From Arcicella sp040387735 (lineage in GTDB: Bacteria; Bacteroidota; Bacteroidia; Cytophagales; Spirosomataceae), in assembly GCA_040387735.1 (NCBI GenBank), contig JAZKDE010000014.1:1-64000 (forward strand): a DNA stretch of 64,000 nt, given 5' to 3'. The notes beneath the pieces are model-generated. The model saw only the letters and a program-made list of their open reading frames with translations. It was not told where the DNA came from and did not search any database. A program made the position numbers and the translations under genes. Position 1 is the stretch's first letter, and each line of letters opens with the position of its first letter. Positions 26,017 through 34,800 of the stretch are shown here, piece after piece.

Positions 26017-27687
26017 CTAATCTCCTAATTTCTTATAACGAATACGCTTCGGTGTGGCATCGTTACCCAAACGTTTTTTGCGATTTTCTTCGTAATCAGA
26101 GAAGTTTCCTTCAAACCAATAAACCTGAGAATCACCTTCAAACGCTAAAATATGCGTCGCAATTCTGTCCAAGAACCATCTATCATGGGAAATTACAACG
26201 GCACAACCACCAAAGTTTTCTAAGGCTTCTTCTAAGGCACGAAGCGTGTTTACGTCTAAGTCATTGGTTGGTTCATCCAAAAGCAAAAGGTTTGCCCCTT
26301 CTTTCAACATCATCGCCAAATGCACACGGTTTCTTTCTCCACCCGACAAATTACCAATTTTCTTTTCTTGGTCGGCTCCGTTGAAGTTGAATTTACTCAC
26401 ATACGCACGAGCATTCACTTGTCGCCCGCCCAAAAGCGTCATTTCAGTTCCGCCCGAAACCAATTCAAATACTGATTTATCCGCCGCTAATTGATTATGT
26501 TCTTGGTCAACGTAAGCCATTTGTACGGTTTCACCTACTTCAAATGTTCCTGCATCGGGTTGCACTTGCCCCGTGATGAGTTTGAAAAGCGTTGATTTAC
26601 CTGCACCGTTTGGCCCCACAATTCCCACAATTCCCGCAGGAGGCAATGAAAATGTTAGATTATCAAACAGTAATTTATCGCCATAAGCTTTCGTAACGCC
26701 TTGAACCTCAATTACTTTATTTCCTAATCTTGGACCCGCTGGAATAAATAATTCTAATTTATCTTCTTTCTGACGGTTTTCTTCCGACATCAATTTATCG
26801 TAGGCTTCTAAACGTGCTTTCGATTTTGCCTGACGAGCTTTTGGCGACATTCTCACCCATTCCAATTCTCGTTGCAAAGTTTTCTGACGACGTGATTCAG
26901 TCTTTTCTTCTTTCGCTAAACGATTTTGTTTCTGCTCCAACCACGAAGAATAATTTCCTTTCCACGGAATACCTTCGCCTCTATCCAATTCCAAAATCCA
27001 ACCCGCTACGTTATCTAAGAAATATCTATCGTGGGTTACAGCAATCACCGTTCCTTTGTATTGGCGTAAATGTTCTTCTAACCAAAGTACCGATTCCGCA
27101 TCCAAGTGGTTGGTAGGTTCATCTAATAAAAGTACGTCTGGTTCTTGCAACAATAAGCGACAAAGAGCCACACGACGTTTTTCACCACCTGAAAGGTTTG
27201 CTACATTTTGGTCGGACGGAGGACAACGCAAAGCATCCATCGCACGCTCCAAACGAGTATCCAATTCCCAAGCATTATGATGGTCAAGTTTCTCTTGAAC
27301 TGTTCCTTGACGTTCCAATAATTTATCAAAATCAGCATCTGGGTCGCCAAAGGCTTCGTTGATTTCGTCAAATTCCTTCAATAAAGCAACCACTTCCGCA
27401 ACGCCTTCTTCCACAATTTCCTTTACCGTTTTAGTCGGGTCAAGTTCTGGTTCTTGTTCCAACATTCCCACAGAATATCCCTGCGAGAACACAATATCAC
27501 CCGTATAGCTTTTGTCTTTACCCGCAATGATGCGTAAAAGTGACGATTTACCCGAACCGTTCAAACCCAACACACCAATTTTTGCTCCGTAGAAGAAAGA
27601 GAGGTAAATATTTTTTAAGATTTGTTTTTGAGGTGGAACGGTTTTAGAAACTCGCTCCATTGAAAATATTATGGTTTCTTGACTCAT
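26017..27687 (-). CDS. ettA: energy-dependent translational throttle protein EttA (ABC-F)
   Basis: EttA binds the ribosomal E site and gates entry into elongation according to ATP/ADP level. The 556 residues contain two ABC domains: Walker A GLNGSGKSS near residue 39 and GPNGAGKST near 359, signatures LSGGEKRRVAL and LSGGERNRVHLAM, and two LLLDEPTN Walker B motifs. Between the domains lies the basic, coiled-coil arm linker (residues about 240-320). The late segment WFEGNFSDYEENRKKRLG is characteristic of EttA within ABC-F proteins. There is no membrane domain, so it is not a transporter. It is transcribed alone. Confidence 0.94.
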   Translation of the reverse strand: MSQETIIFSMERVSKTVPPQKQILKNIYLSFFYGAKIGVLGLNGSGKSSLLRIIAGKDKSYTGDIVFSQGYSVGMLEQEPELDPTKTVKEIVEEGVAEVVALLKEFDEINEAFGDPDADFDKLLERQGTVQEKLDHHNAWELDTRLERAMDALRCPPSDQNVANLSGGEKRRVALCRLLLQEPDVLLLDEPTNHLDAESVLWLEEHLRQYKGTVIAVTHDRYFLDNVAGWILELDRGEGIPWKGNYSSWLEQKQNRLAKEEKTESRRQKTLQRELEWVRMSPKARQAKSKARLEAYDKLMSEENRQKEDKLELFIPAGPRLGNKVIEVQGVTKAYGDKLLFDNLTFSLPPAGIVGIVGPNGAGKSTLFKLITGQVQPDAGTFEVGETVQMAYVDQEHNQLAADKSVFELVSGGTEMTLLGGRQVNARAYVSKFNFNGADQEKKIGNLSGGERNRVHLAMMLKEGANLLLLDEPTNDLDVNTLRALEEALENFGGCAVVISHDRWFLDRIATHILAFEGDSQVYWFEGNFSDYEENRKKRLGNDATPKRIRYKKLGD

Positions 27688-27893
27688 TTGATTTTAAATA
27701 TTTGTGTAGTTCAAAGATAGTACAAACATTAATGTACCCCAAATTTTGGGCAGAATCTACACTATTTTTCAAGATGATTAATAGTTAGTGATATTCATAG
27801 TTTTGAGCTACCCTAACAGCAGTTGAAAACCCTATTAGCCGTTAATGATTCTAACGAATCAAAGAATACTAAATACTTCACACTTTCTTTCTG

Positions 27894-27901
27894 TACCTTT
27901 G
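27894..27901 (+). promoter_or_regulatory. -7 box TACCTTTG of the DEAD-box helicase gene
   Basis: TACCTTTG matches TAnnTTTG exactly and lies 25 bases before the helicase ATG (27927), giving a predicted transcript start near 27908. The -33 half is not clear. Confidence 0.5.
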
Positions 27902-27926
27902 TAGTTAAATTAAGCGAATAAAATTT

Positions 27927-29336
27927 ATGACTTTCGAGGATTTTGAACTCAATCGACAATTAATAAAAGCCATCGAAGAAGCTGGTTATCAAGCACCTAC
28001 GCCCATTCAAGAGCAAGCGATTCCCTTGGTTCTGAATGGACATGATGTATTGGGTATTGCACAGACGGGTACGGGCAAAACTGCCGCTTACCTCCTCCCT
28101 ATTTTGATGAAGGTCAAATACGCACAAGGAACGGATATGCGAGTGTTGATTCTCGCTCCTACTCGTGAGTTAGTGATGCAAATTGATGAGGCAATCAAGG
28201 CTTTAGCCAAATATACCGACCTCCGCCATGTGGCTTTATACGGTGGTTTAGGACCAAAAACACAAATTGAAACGCTCCAAAAAGGTATTGATATTATTGT
28301 AGCAACACCAGGACGATTCATGGATATATATCTAAAGGGTGAAATTGGCGTAAAAGAACTAAAAACCCTCATTTTGGACGAAGCTGATAAAATGATGGAT
28401 ATGGGTTTTATGCCCCAAATTCGGAAGATTTTGGAAGTAATTCCTTCTAAAAAACGTCAAAATTTGTTGTTCTCGGCAACATTTCCAGCCAGAGTAGAAA
28501 ACCTCTCGCATGAGTTTTTGGAATTTCCGCATAAAGTTGAAGTTTCGCCCCAAGCTACTACCGCCAGTATGGTGAAACAAAGTCTGTATGAAGTGCCAAA
28601 TTTCATGACAAAAATTAATCTTTTGGGAATGCTCATGCGTGACCACGAGCGATTTAATCGAACTATTATTTTTTGTAGAAGTAAGGAATACGCCGATAAT
28701 ATTTTTAAGTTTTTGGGACGAAAAGTCGTTGGTGAGAACAAGATTCGGGTTATTCATGCAAACAAAGGACAAAATACTCGTATCAACTCGATGGAGGATT
28801 TCAAAGAAGGAAATATTCAAGTATTAGTTGCAACTGATGTAGCTTCACGAGGCATTGATATTCAAATGGTTAGCCACGTAATTAATTTTGATGTTCCATT
28901 GATTTACGAAGATTATGTTCATAGGATTGGACGGACAGGACGAGCAAACCAAACAGGAGAAGCTATCACTTTTATGACCGAAGCCGAGGAATATCACATC
29001 GGAAAAATTGAGAAAATCATCAAAATGACCATTCCACGTGAGCCACTTCCTGCTGAATTAGAGGTTTTACAAACGCCATTTGTAGAAAAGCAAATTATGC
29101 TCCGTGAAATGGACGAACAACGCAAACGTGAAGACCCTGATTTTAAAGGTGCATTCCACGAGAAAAAGGATTTCAAAGTAAAGGCAAAAGAGAAAGAGGT
29201 AAAAAATAAAAAGCAAATTATCGCAGGAGGAAAAGAATCTCGAAAAAGCAATTTTGGAAAATCCTCAAGTAGTAGCGGAGAAAGAAAAAATAGAGGTGCA
29301 AAAAAAGGCGGTAATAGTAGAAAAGGACGACAGTAG
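27927..29336 (+). CDS. DEAD-box ATP-dependent RNA helicase
   Basis: An RNA helicase of 469 residues that remodels RNA, for instance in ribosome assembly, decay or cold response. All core motifs are present: the Q motif (TPIQEQAIP), Walker A AQTGTGKT, PTREL, GG, TPGR, DEAD (LILDEAD), SATFP, and HRIGRTGRA. Beyond the helicase core (about residue 380 onward) is a basic tail rich in Lys, Gly, Ser and Arg (for example KKGGNSRKGRQ) that probably increases RNA affinity. It resembles the RhlE/CsdA group, but I do not assign a specific name. It is a single gene. Confidence 0.94.
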   Translation: MTFEDFELNRQLIKAIEEAGYQAPTPIQEQAIPLVLNGHDVLGIAQTGTGKTAAYLLPILMKVKYAQGTDMRVLILAPTRELVMQIDEAIKALAKYTDLRHVALYGGLGPKTQIETLQKGIDIIVATPGRFMDIYLKGEIGVKELKTLILDEADKMMDMGFMPQIRKILEVIPSKKRQNLLFSATFPARVENLSHEFLEFPHKVEVSPQATTASMVKQSLYEVPNFMTKINLLGMLMRDHERFNRTIIFCRSKEYADNIFKFLGRKVVGENKIRVIHANKGQNTRINSMEDFKEGNIQVLVATDVASRGIDIQMVSHVINFDVPLIYEDYVHRIGRTGRANQTGEAITFMTEAEEYHIGKIEKIIKMTIPREPLPAELEVLQTPFVEKQIMLREMDEQRKREDPDFKGAFHEKKDFKVKAKEKEVKNKKQIIAGGKESRKSNFGKSSSSSGERKNRGAKKGGNSRKGRQ

Positions 29337-29459
29337 ACGTTAATGGTGATTTAGTGAGTTGTGAATGAGTAATTGCAAAGTGTGCATTAACAAGCATTAT
29401 TTACGGTAGTTCTTCTCAATTTTATCGTTTCTTTTCCGTTTTATCAAAAAAAGCTCATC

Positions 29460-30305
29460 ATGACTTTAAAAAATATATTCCTTTTCATCTGCTTATTTCC
29501 AAGCGTGATTTTTGCCCAAGACGTAAAGCAGAAAGAAGCTTTACAAAAAGTCATTGAAACGGAAAAAGCCTTTGCCCAAATGTCTATCGACAAGGGTACA
29601 AAAAATGCTTTCTTGGATTTTTTGACGAAAGAATCAATCGTTTTTGAAAAAAGAATGCCCGTAAATGGTCTGGAACAATGGCAAAAAACTGATTTCAAAG
29701 GAGTTATCACTTGGAAACCAACCTTTGCAGAAATTGCAGGTTCGATGGATATTGCTTATACAGTGGGCAATTGGCAATTTCATAATGAATCAGCAACTGA
29801 TAAACCTGTTTCATTCGGGAGTTTTATGACACTTTGGAAAAAACAAGCGGATAATTCATGGAAAGTAGTCGTTGATGCGGGTGTTTCACATCCAGAAACG
29901 AGTGCAGAAAATATCATAGAACTTTATCCAACATTTAAGCCAACAGAACTCAAAAATCAAATGGTTTTAGCCGAGCGAATGGTTTTTATGAATGACCATT
30001 TTTATTGGAAAAATGCCAAATCATCCCTCAATCCGTTTGAACCGCATCTTTCACAAAACGTAAGAATTTACCGCAAAAATCAGAAGCCAATTACTGGAAA
30101 GGAGTTGGCTAAAGCATTTTTGAAAAAGTCTTATGATAAAAACATTGTTTATACGGGTCTGAAAGCAATTTCCTCCAATGCAGGCGACTTAGTTTGTATT
30201 TACGGCGTAATTTCGGGTGCGGGTAAGTCAGGAAATTATGTAAGAATTTGGAAGCAGGAAACAAAAGATTCTTGGAAAATTGTGGTAGAAATGGTCGATA
30301 TGTAG
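29460..30305 (+). CDS. exported protein with two SnoaL/DUF4440-like halves
   Basis: A 281-residue protein with a signal peptide (LKNIFLFICLFPSVIFAQ). It appears to hold two NTF2-like alpha/beta segments. The first (about residues 25-150) has the helix EKAFAQMSIDKGTKNAFLDFL and strands TYTVGNWQFHNE and WKKQADNSWKVVVDAG. The second (about 160-281) ends in a parallel motif, IWKQETKDSWKIVVEMVD. This recurring W-K-x(n)-W-K-I-V-V ending is typical of DUF4440/SnoaL-like domains. Function unknown. A 16-pair terminator follows. Confidence 0.7.
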   Translation: MTLKNIFLFICLFPSVIFAQDVKQKEALQKVIETEKAFAQMSIDKGTKNAFLDFLTKESIVFEKRMPVNGLEQWQKTDFKGVITWKPTFAEIAGSMDIAYTVGNWQFHNESATDKPVSFGSFMTLWKKQADNSWKVVVDAGVSHPETSAENIIELYPTFKPTELKNQMVLAERMVFMNDHFYWKNAKSSLNPFEPHLSQNVRIYRKNQKPITGKELAKAFLKKSYDKNIVYTGLKAISSNAGDLVCIYGVISGAGKSGNYVRIWKQETKDSWKIVVEMVDM

Positions 30306-30324
30306 GGGCGACGTTCGTTAAAAG

Positions 30325-30364
30325 AAAACGGGGTAAAAAGTTTTGATACTTTTTACCCCGTTTT
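30325..30364. terminator. perfect 16-pair bidirectional terminator
   Basis: AAAACGGGGTAAAAAG pairs without mismatch with CTTTTTACCCCGTTTT around the loop TTTTGATA (30341-30348). Adenine-rich 5' and thymine-rich 3' flanks let it act on both the + strand SnoaL-like gene and the convergent psd gene. Confidence 0.85.
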
Positions 30365-30410
30365 ATATTTATGAGTTTACAACTCACTAATTAACAAATC
30401 ACTAAATAAA

Positions 30411-31070
30411 TTAAGCTAACTCCGCAATAACCGTTTCGCCTCCCACCGGTCTATCTTCAAGATTTACTAAAATTTTAGCATCTAAAGGTAAATAAATATC
30501 GATTCGTGAGCCAAATTTAATAAAACCAAACTCAGTTCCTTGCTCAACGGCTTGTCCTTCTTTCACGTACCAACAAATTCTACGAGCTAAAGCCCCAGCA
30601 ACCTGACGGAAAAGAATCTCTGTTCCATTAGCGTGTTTAGTCACGATAGTTGTTCTTTCATTATCTGTACTCGACTTTGGATGCCAAGCTACTAAGAACT
30701 TTCCTGGGTGATATTTAAAATAAGTAATAATTCCCGAAATTGGGTTGAAATTGATATGCACGTTAATTGGCGACATAAAAATCGACACCTGACGACGTGG
30801 GCCTTTGAAATATTCAGTTTCTACAACTTCCTCAATTACAACAACCTTACCATCAGCAGGAGCAATAATATGCTTTGGATTTTTAACTGTTGTACGTTTT
30901 GGTACACGGAAAAATTGAAGCACGATTATTGCTAAAATAACGCTGAGGACTACGAAAATTTTACGAAGTATATCATTGTCTGGAAAAAAATAAGCAATTG
31001 CACTATTCAAAACTATCAGAAAAATAGTAGTTACTAAGATAGTTCCTTTGCTTTCTCTATGGATTGTCAT
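30411..31070 (-). CDS. psd: phosphatidylserine decarboxylase family protein
   Basis: This enzyme makes phosphatidylethanolamine from phosphatidylserine at the inner membrane through a pyruvoyl group formed by self-cleavage. The 219 residues correspond to the short form of the family. Two hydrophobic helices lie near the N-terminus (about 10-28 and 35-54), followed by APADGKVV (70-77), the catalytic-region histidines MSPINVHINFNP, and the cleavage site FGSR with Gly187-Ser188. Cleavage there would give beta and small alpha chains, with Ser188 becoming the pyruvoyl group. A phosphatidylserine synthase gene is not next to it. A TAACTTTG -7 box lies on the minus strand at 31096-31103. Confidence 0.92.
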   Translation of the reverse strand: MTIHRESKGTILVTTIFLIVLNSAIAYFFPDNDILRKIFVVLSVILAIIVLQFFRVPKRTTVKNPKHIIAPADGKVVVIEEVVETEYFKGPRRQVSIFMSPINVHINFNPISGIITYFKYHPGKFLVAWHPKSSTDNERTTIVTKHANGTEILFRQVAGALARRICWYVKEGQAVEQGTEFGFIKFGSRIDIYLPLDAKILVNLEDRPVGGETVIAELA

Positions 31071-31095
31071 TGTATTTTAGGGAATGTTTGATTTG

Positions 31096-31103
31096 CAAAG
31101 TTA
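31096..31103 (-). promoter_or_regulatory. -7 box TAACTTTG of psd
   Basis: The minus strand reads TAACTTTG, an exact TAnnTTTG match about 26 bases upstream of the psd ATG. No good -33 element was found at the usual distance. Confidence 0.5.
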
Positions 31104-31190
31104 CAGAAAATCTCTGGATATTGAGAAGTAGCTGTTGGGTTTAAACGATATGATGACCGATTAGCTTATAAATCACACTAAAATATCAAA

Positions 31191-31198
31191 TAATTTTG
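31191..31198 (+). promoter_or_regulatory. -7 box TAATTTTG upstream of the ECF sigma gene
   Basis: TAATTTTG fits the housekeeping -7 consensus. It would start a transcript near 31205 with a leader of about 90 bases before the sigma factor ATG at 31298. Confidence 0.4.
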
Positions 31199-31297
31199 TT
31201 CTTCACGCAACCTAAATTTCATAACACCCGTACTTAATGTCAGATTGATTGCTTAACGTTGGAAAAATAATTTCTTTTTATCAGCAATGCCATCAGA

Positions 31298-31846
31298 ATG
31301 CCCATTACCATAGACCGTAACCATACACTCGAAGACCTACTTGACGGCTGCCGAACTGGTAACCCGAAATGTCAAGAATTGCTATATAGGCAGTTCTATG
31401 GCTATGCCATGAGTGTGTGTTTGCGTTATACCCACACCCGTGATGAAGCCGTAGAAATTGTGAATGATGGCTTTATTAAGGTATTTAATCATGCTGATAG
31501 GATAGATTTAACAAAATCTTTTAAGAATTGGTTAAGAAGAATTATGGTTAATACAGCGTTGGATTATTACCGCCAAAACCATAAACATTATAATCACGAG
31601 GACATTCAAGAAGCTGAATATTCTATCAGCGACAATAAAGATGCGTCCTCTGATGTATCCTATGAAGAACTCTTAGGTTTTGTACAAAAATTAACGCCAG
31701 GTTATCGAACAGTTTTTAGTTTGTTCGTCATTGATGGATATTCGCACGAAGAAATTTCGGAAATGTTAGAAATTTCAGTCGGCACATCCAAATCAAACTT
31801 AGCAAGAGCCAGAATAAACTTAAGAGAAATGTTGAGTAAAGAATAA
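31298..31846 (+). CDS. ECF-type RNA polymerase sigma factor
   Basis: An extracytoplasmic-function sigma factor of 182 residues. Region 2 (about 20-90) includes RDEAVEIVNDGFIKVF, typical of the -10 recognition and core-binding helix. A linker precedes region 4 (about 125-180), with VFSLFVIDGYSHEEISEML and the recognition helix SVGTSKSNLARARINLRE. The downstream gene, 122 bases away, encodes a membrane protein with a short acidic cytoplasmic tail, a plausible dedicated partner. No recognisable zinc-binding anti-sigma factor is adjacent. Confidence 0.93.
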   Translation: MPITIDRNHTLEDLLDGCRTGNPKCQELLYRQFYGYAMSVCLRYTHTRDEAVEIVNDGFIKVFNHADRIDLTKSFKNWLRRIMVNTALDYYRQNHKHYNHEDIQEAEYSISDNKDASSDVSYEELLGFVQKLTPGYRTVFSLFVIDGYSHEEISEMLEISVGTSKSNLARARINLREMLSKE

Positions 31847-31967
31847 AGAACATTGATAACGTAGTATTCTTGCTTAAAAGCCGAGTTTCCCGCCAGAAAC
31901 TGGTTTTTACAAATTTTTGCGGAAGAAGTAATACAAGAATAAACCATTAAAATTAATACTAAACAAA

Positions 31968-33566
31968 ATGTCAGATAAGTGGTGGGATATGCCCGATGAT
32001 GAACTGGATGACCTTTTCAGAGAAGCCTCTGATAAGGTAGAAATCCCGTTTGATTCATTGGCTTTCGACAAGCTCAGACATAAAATTGACAATAAGCCAA
32101 AATCTGAAACACCAAAAGGATTCAGGATAAAGTGGTTATTGCCCGCACTTACCCTTCTATTATTAGTTGGGGTGGGATTTGTATATTATTTTACAAGTAA
32201 AGATGTACGTTTAAAAAGTAATATTTCAACGGAGATTACAGAAAAAGATAATATCAAATCCGTTGTATCTAATCCAGCAAATACTCAAAAAAGTACAAGT
32301 GATTTAACAAAGCAGCATAACCAAACGACGGAAAAGTCAACATTATCAACGAGTGAAAAAGTAAAATCAAAAAATGAGGAAGTTTTCGGCAAAGAAAATA
32401 CGCTATTATCTTTGAAGACAACGATTCAATCTTCTACGAAAAAAACGGCTAATCAAACAAAATTGTCGATGGAGAAACGGACAATGGTAAATTCGTTAAT
32501 CTCAAAAAAATCACGAAGAGATTCTAATAGCAAAATTGAATCTACCACCCAAAATGAGATTTCAACGGTTGTTGAATCTTCAGAAATATCGGAAGCAAAT
32601 ATTGCTTCTGTTGAGTCAAATACAAATACACCTGAAATAAAAACAGGAAATACCTCAAAATTGACTAAAAATCAATCTTTTGAATCGAAAGGAAATCATC
32701 TCAATTCTGGGTTAAACAAAAATTGGAAAACAAAAAAGCAGGAAAACTCATACTTCGACAAAGCACAATCTGCAAAAAAAAATCCATTCAATCAAGGAGT
32801 AGATTTTACATTGAAAAATATAACCATCGAAAAAACAATAACCTCCGAAGAGGTAATTAATCGAACCAATTTCTTTGGTGTAAATGATTTAGCAAATGCA
32901 GGAACAAAATCACTTTTAACTAATTTAGAAGTTGATTTACCTCCATTTATTGATAGCCTTCCAAGAACCAAACCAACACCCAAACTTTCTCGCTTTGGCA
33001 TACGTTTAGCTTTATCACCTGATATAAATTCAATCGAGAGTTTGGAATATTCGGCTTTAGGCGGGTCTGTGGGGTTATTATTTGAGTATCGAATTAGTAA
33101 GAAATTTGCCTTACAAACAGGGGTTTCTTATTCAAGCAAAAAGTACGTTGGCGATTTTGAATATTACCACGCTTGGCCAGATTGGACGAAAGGGCATCCT
33201 TCAAAGCCCACAGAAGTCGATGGAAAGTGTAAAGTCATTGACATTCCTATCAATTTGCGGTTTAATATTTTTCAAAAGCCCCGCCAAACATGGTTTGTTA
33301 GCTCAGGGATTTCGTCGTATATAATGCTCAATGAAACTTACATTTACAGCTATGCTTGGTCACCCACAAAAACAAGCGATTGGAGCGACAAATCAAGTTT
33401 CTATTGGAGTACCTTAAATCTTTCTATTGGCTGGGAAAAACAACTTACGAAGCATTTAACCTTCCAAGCGGAGCCGTATTTAAAAACACCCCTCAAAGGT
33501 GTTGGTCGTGGATTGGTAAATTTATACAGTAGTGGAATATTATTTTCAACGAAATATGTATTTTAG
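31968..33566 (+). CDS. ECF sigma partner: cytoplasmic tail, inner-membrane helix, periplasmic linker, outer-membrane barrel
   Basis: A 532-residue protein of unusual design. Residues 1-55 form an acidic, Trp-rich cytoplasmic tail (KWWDMPDDELDDLF). A single hydrophobic helix follows (about 59-77, LLPALTLLLLVGVGFVYYF). Residues 80-330 are a low-complexity Ser/Thr/Lys/Asn-rich linker. From about residue 340 to the end there is an outer-membrane beta-barrel-like domain with alternating strands, a PorT-like GVSYSSKKYVGDFEYY stretch and a terminal aromatic residue (ending YVF). The protein could physically connect the outer membrane to the cytoplasm. Its position right after the ECF sigma factor suggests that the tail holds or releases the sigma factor, but this is inference: the tail matches no anti-sigma domain I know. 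Confidence 0.75.
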   Translation: MSDKWWDMPDDELDDLFREASDKVEIPFDSLAFDKLRHKIDNKPKSETPKGFRIKWLLPALTLLLLVGVGFVYYFTSKDVRLKSNISTEITEKDNIKSVVSNPANTQKSTSDLTKQHNQTTEKSTLSTSEKVKSKNEEVFGKENTLLSLKTTIQSSTKKTANQTKLSMEKRTMVNSLISKKSRRDSNSKIESTTQNEISTVVESSEISEANIASVESNTNTPEIKTGNTSKLTKNQSFESKGNHLNSGLNKNWKTKKQENSYFDKAQSAKKNPFNQGVDFTLKNITIEKTITSEEVINRTNFFGVNDLANAGTKSLLTNLEVDLPPFIDSLPRTKPTPKLSRFGIRLALSPDINSIESLEYSALGGSVGLLFEYRISKKFALQTGVSYSSKKYVGDFEYYHAWPDWTKGHPSKPTEVDGKCKVIDIPINLRFNIFQKPRQTWFVSSGISSYIMLNETYIYSYAWSPTKTSDWSDKSSFYWSTLNLSIGWEKQLTKHLTFQAEPYLKTPLKGVGRGLVNLYSSGILFSTKYVF

Positions 33567-33578
33567 TTCCGTTAGGCT

Positions 33579-34673
33579 TTAATCAATCTTCAAAACCATA
33601 GATTCTAAGGTCAAACCTGGGCCAAAAGCACAGCTCAAAATGTTTTTCCCTTTGTCGGAATTCGTTGCGTTTTTCAAAATCTCATTCAAGACAAAAAGTA
33701 CTGTACAAGACGACATATTTCCGTAATCTCGCAGAATTTCATAAGCATATTTATTATCTTCTTTGGTAATATCCAAAGCCGTTTCTATGGCTTCTAAAAT
33801 TGCCTTTCCACCTGGGTGCATAGCGTACAAAGTAATATCATCATTGGTTATTCCAGCATTAATCAACAATCTATCAATCAATGATTTAATTCCATTTTTC
33901 ACCAATTTAGGAATATACGAAGTTAGCGTCATTTCAAAGCCAAAATCTGCTACTTTCCAAGCCATATCCTGTTTGCCTTCAAAGTATAAATCACAGAAAA
34001 AAGACTTTAGTTCAAGACCTTTACCATTGCTTTCACTTTCAATTAAAACAGCGGCGGCTCCATCCGCAAAAAGAGCATTTGAAAGCAAGAAATCTTCCTC
34101 CATTTTTTTTTGGAAATGAAGCGTACAAAGCTCTATACAAACCACTAAAACTTTAGCATTTAGGTTTGCTTTACAAATAGTATCCGCCACTTTTAAACCG
34201 TTAAAAGCTCCATAACAACCCATAAAATTGATGGCTGTTCGCTGAATGGTCGTATCTAATCCCAAAGCTGAAATTATCTCAATGTCCAAACCTGGAGCAT
34301 ACATTCCCGTACAACTAACCGTTATAATATGCGTAATTCCTTTCTGGAGAATATCTTGATTAAGATTTGTGATTGCCTTCAAACAAAGGGGCAAAGCATA
34401 TTCTTGATACGCTAACATTCTTCGAGAAATACTCGGAAATGGCTCTAAATCGGCACTTTGAGGATAAAATTGATATTCTGAAAAGGGCTTTCCGTAGTCC
34501 GACAACACAGAATGTCGTTGGACAATCTTAGTCATCCGATATAAGGCTTTCAGTTTCCGTTGTTCGTGTTCATCCATTTGCAAAGCAGAAGCCATAAACT
34601 CAGCAATTTGCATTTGAGGGAAACAATTTTCGGGAACAGCAGTGCCAATGGCGGTGATAAAACTCATATTCAA
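33579..34673 (-). CDS. type III polyketide synthase
   Basis: A chalcone-synthase-like homodimeric ketosynthase of 364 residues that extends an acyl-CoA starter with malonyl-CoA, without an acyl carrier protein. The catalytic triad is visible: Cys121 in VSCTGMYAPGLD, His286 in AMHPGGKAIL and Asn319 in YGNMSSCT. MGCYGAFNGL (151-160) and the ADGAAAVLI strand agree with the family. Bacterial members make alkylresorcinols, pyrones or phloroglucinols; the product here cannot be predicted. The methyltransferase and oxidoreductase genes that often accompany such enzymes in this phylum are not present. The next gene downstream on the same + strand side is unrelated; the upstream neighbour at 34801 is an alpha/beta hydrolase read in the same direction. 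Confidence 0.9.
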   Translation of the reverse strand: MNMSFITAIGTAVPENCFPQMQIAEFMASALQMDEHEQRKLKALYRMTKIVQRHSVLSDYGKPFSEYQFYPQSADLEPFPSISRRMLAYQEYALPLCLKAITNLNQDILQKGITHIITVSCTGMYAPGLDIEIISALGLDTTIQRTAINFMGCYGAFNGLKVADTICKANLNAKVLVVCIELCTLHFQKKMEEDFLLSNALFADGAAAVLIESESNGKGLELKSFFCDLYFEGKQDMAWKVADFGFEMTLTSYIPKLVKNGIKSLIDRLLINAGITNDDITLYAMHPGGKAILEAIETALDITKEDNKYAYEILRDYGNMSSCTVLFVLNEILKNATNSDKGKNILSCAFGPGLTLESMVLKID

Positions 34674-34800
34674 TTCTAATTTAGACGGCAGTCACAACTG
34701 GTTCATATTCATGACATAGCAGTACTCCGTAGTTAACATACGAAGTAAAGCCAATAATAGTTGCTAAATGGTCAGTTATATGTCTTTTATAGACAATTTT

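Noticed and set aside
26052..26494. Two overlapping + strand open frames opposite ettA
   Set aside because: They are mirror frames of the second ABC domain and lack independent starts or homology signals.
28359..28820. Antisense open frame of about 150 codons inside the DEAD-box helicase gene
   Set aside because: The helicase reading covers it completely with all family motifs. The antisense product has no recognisable feature.
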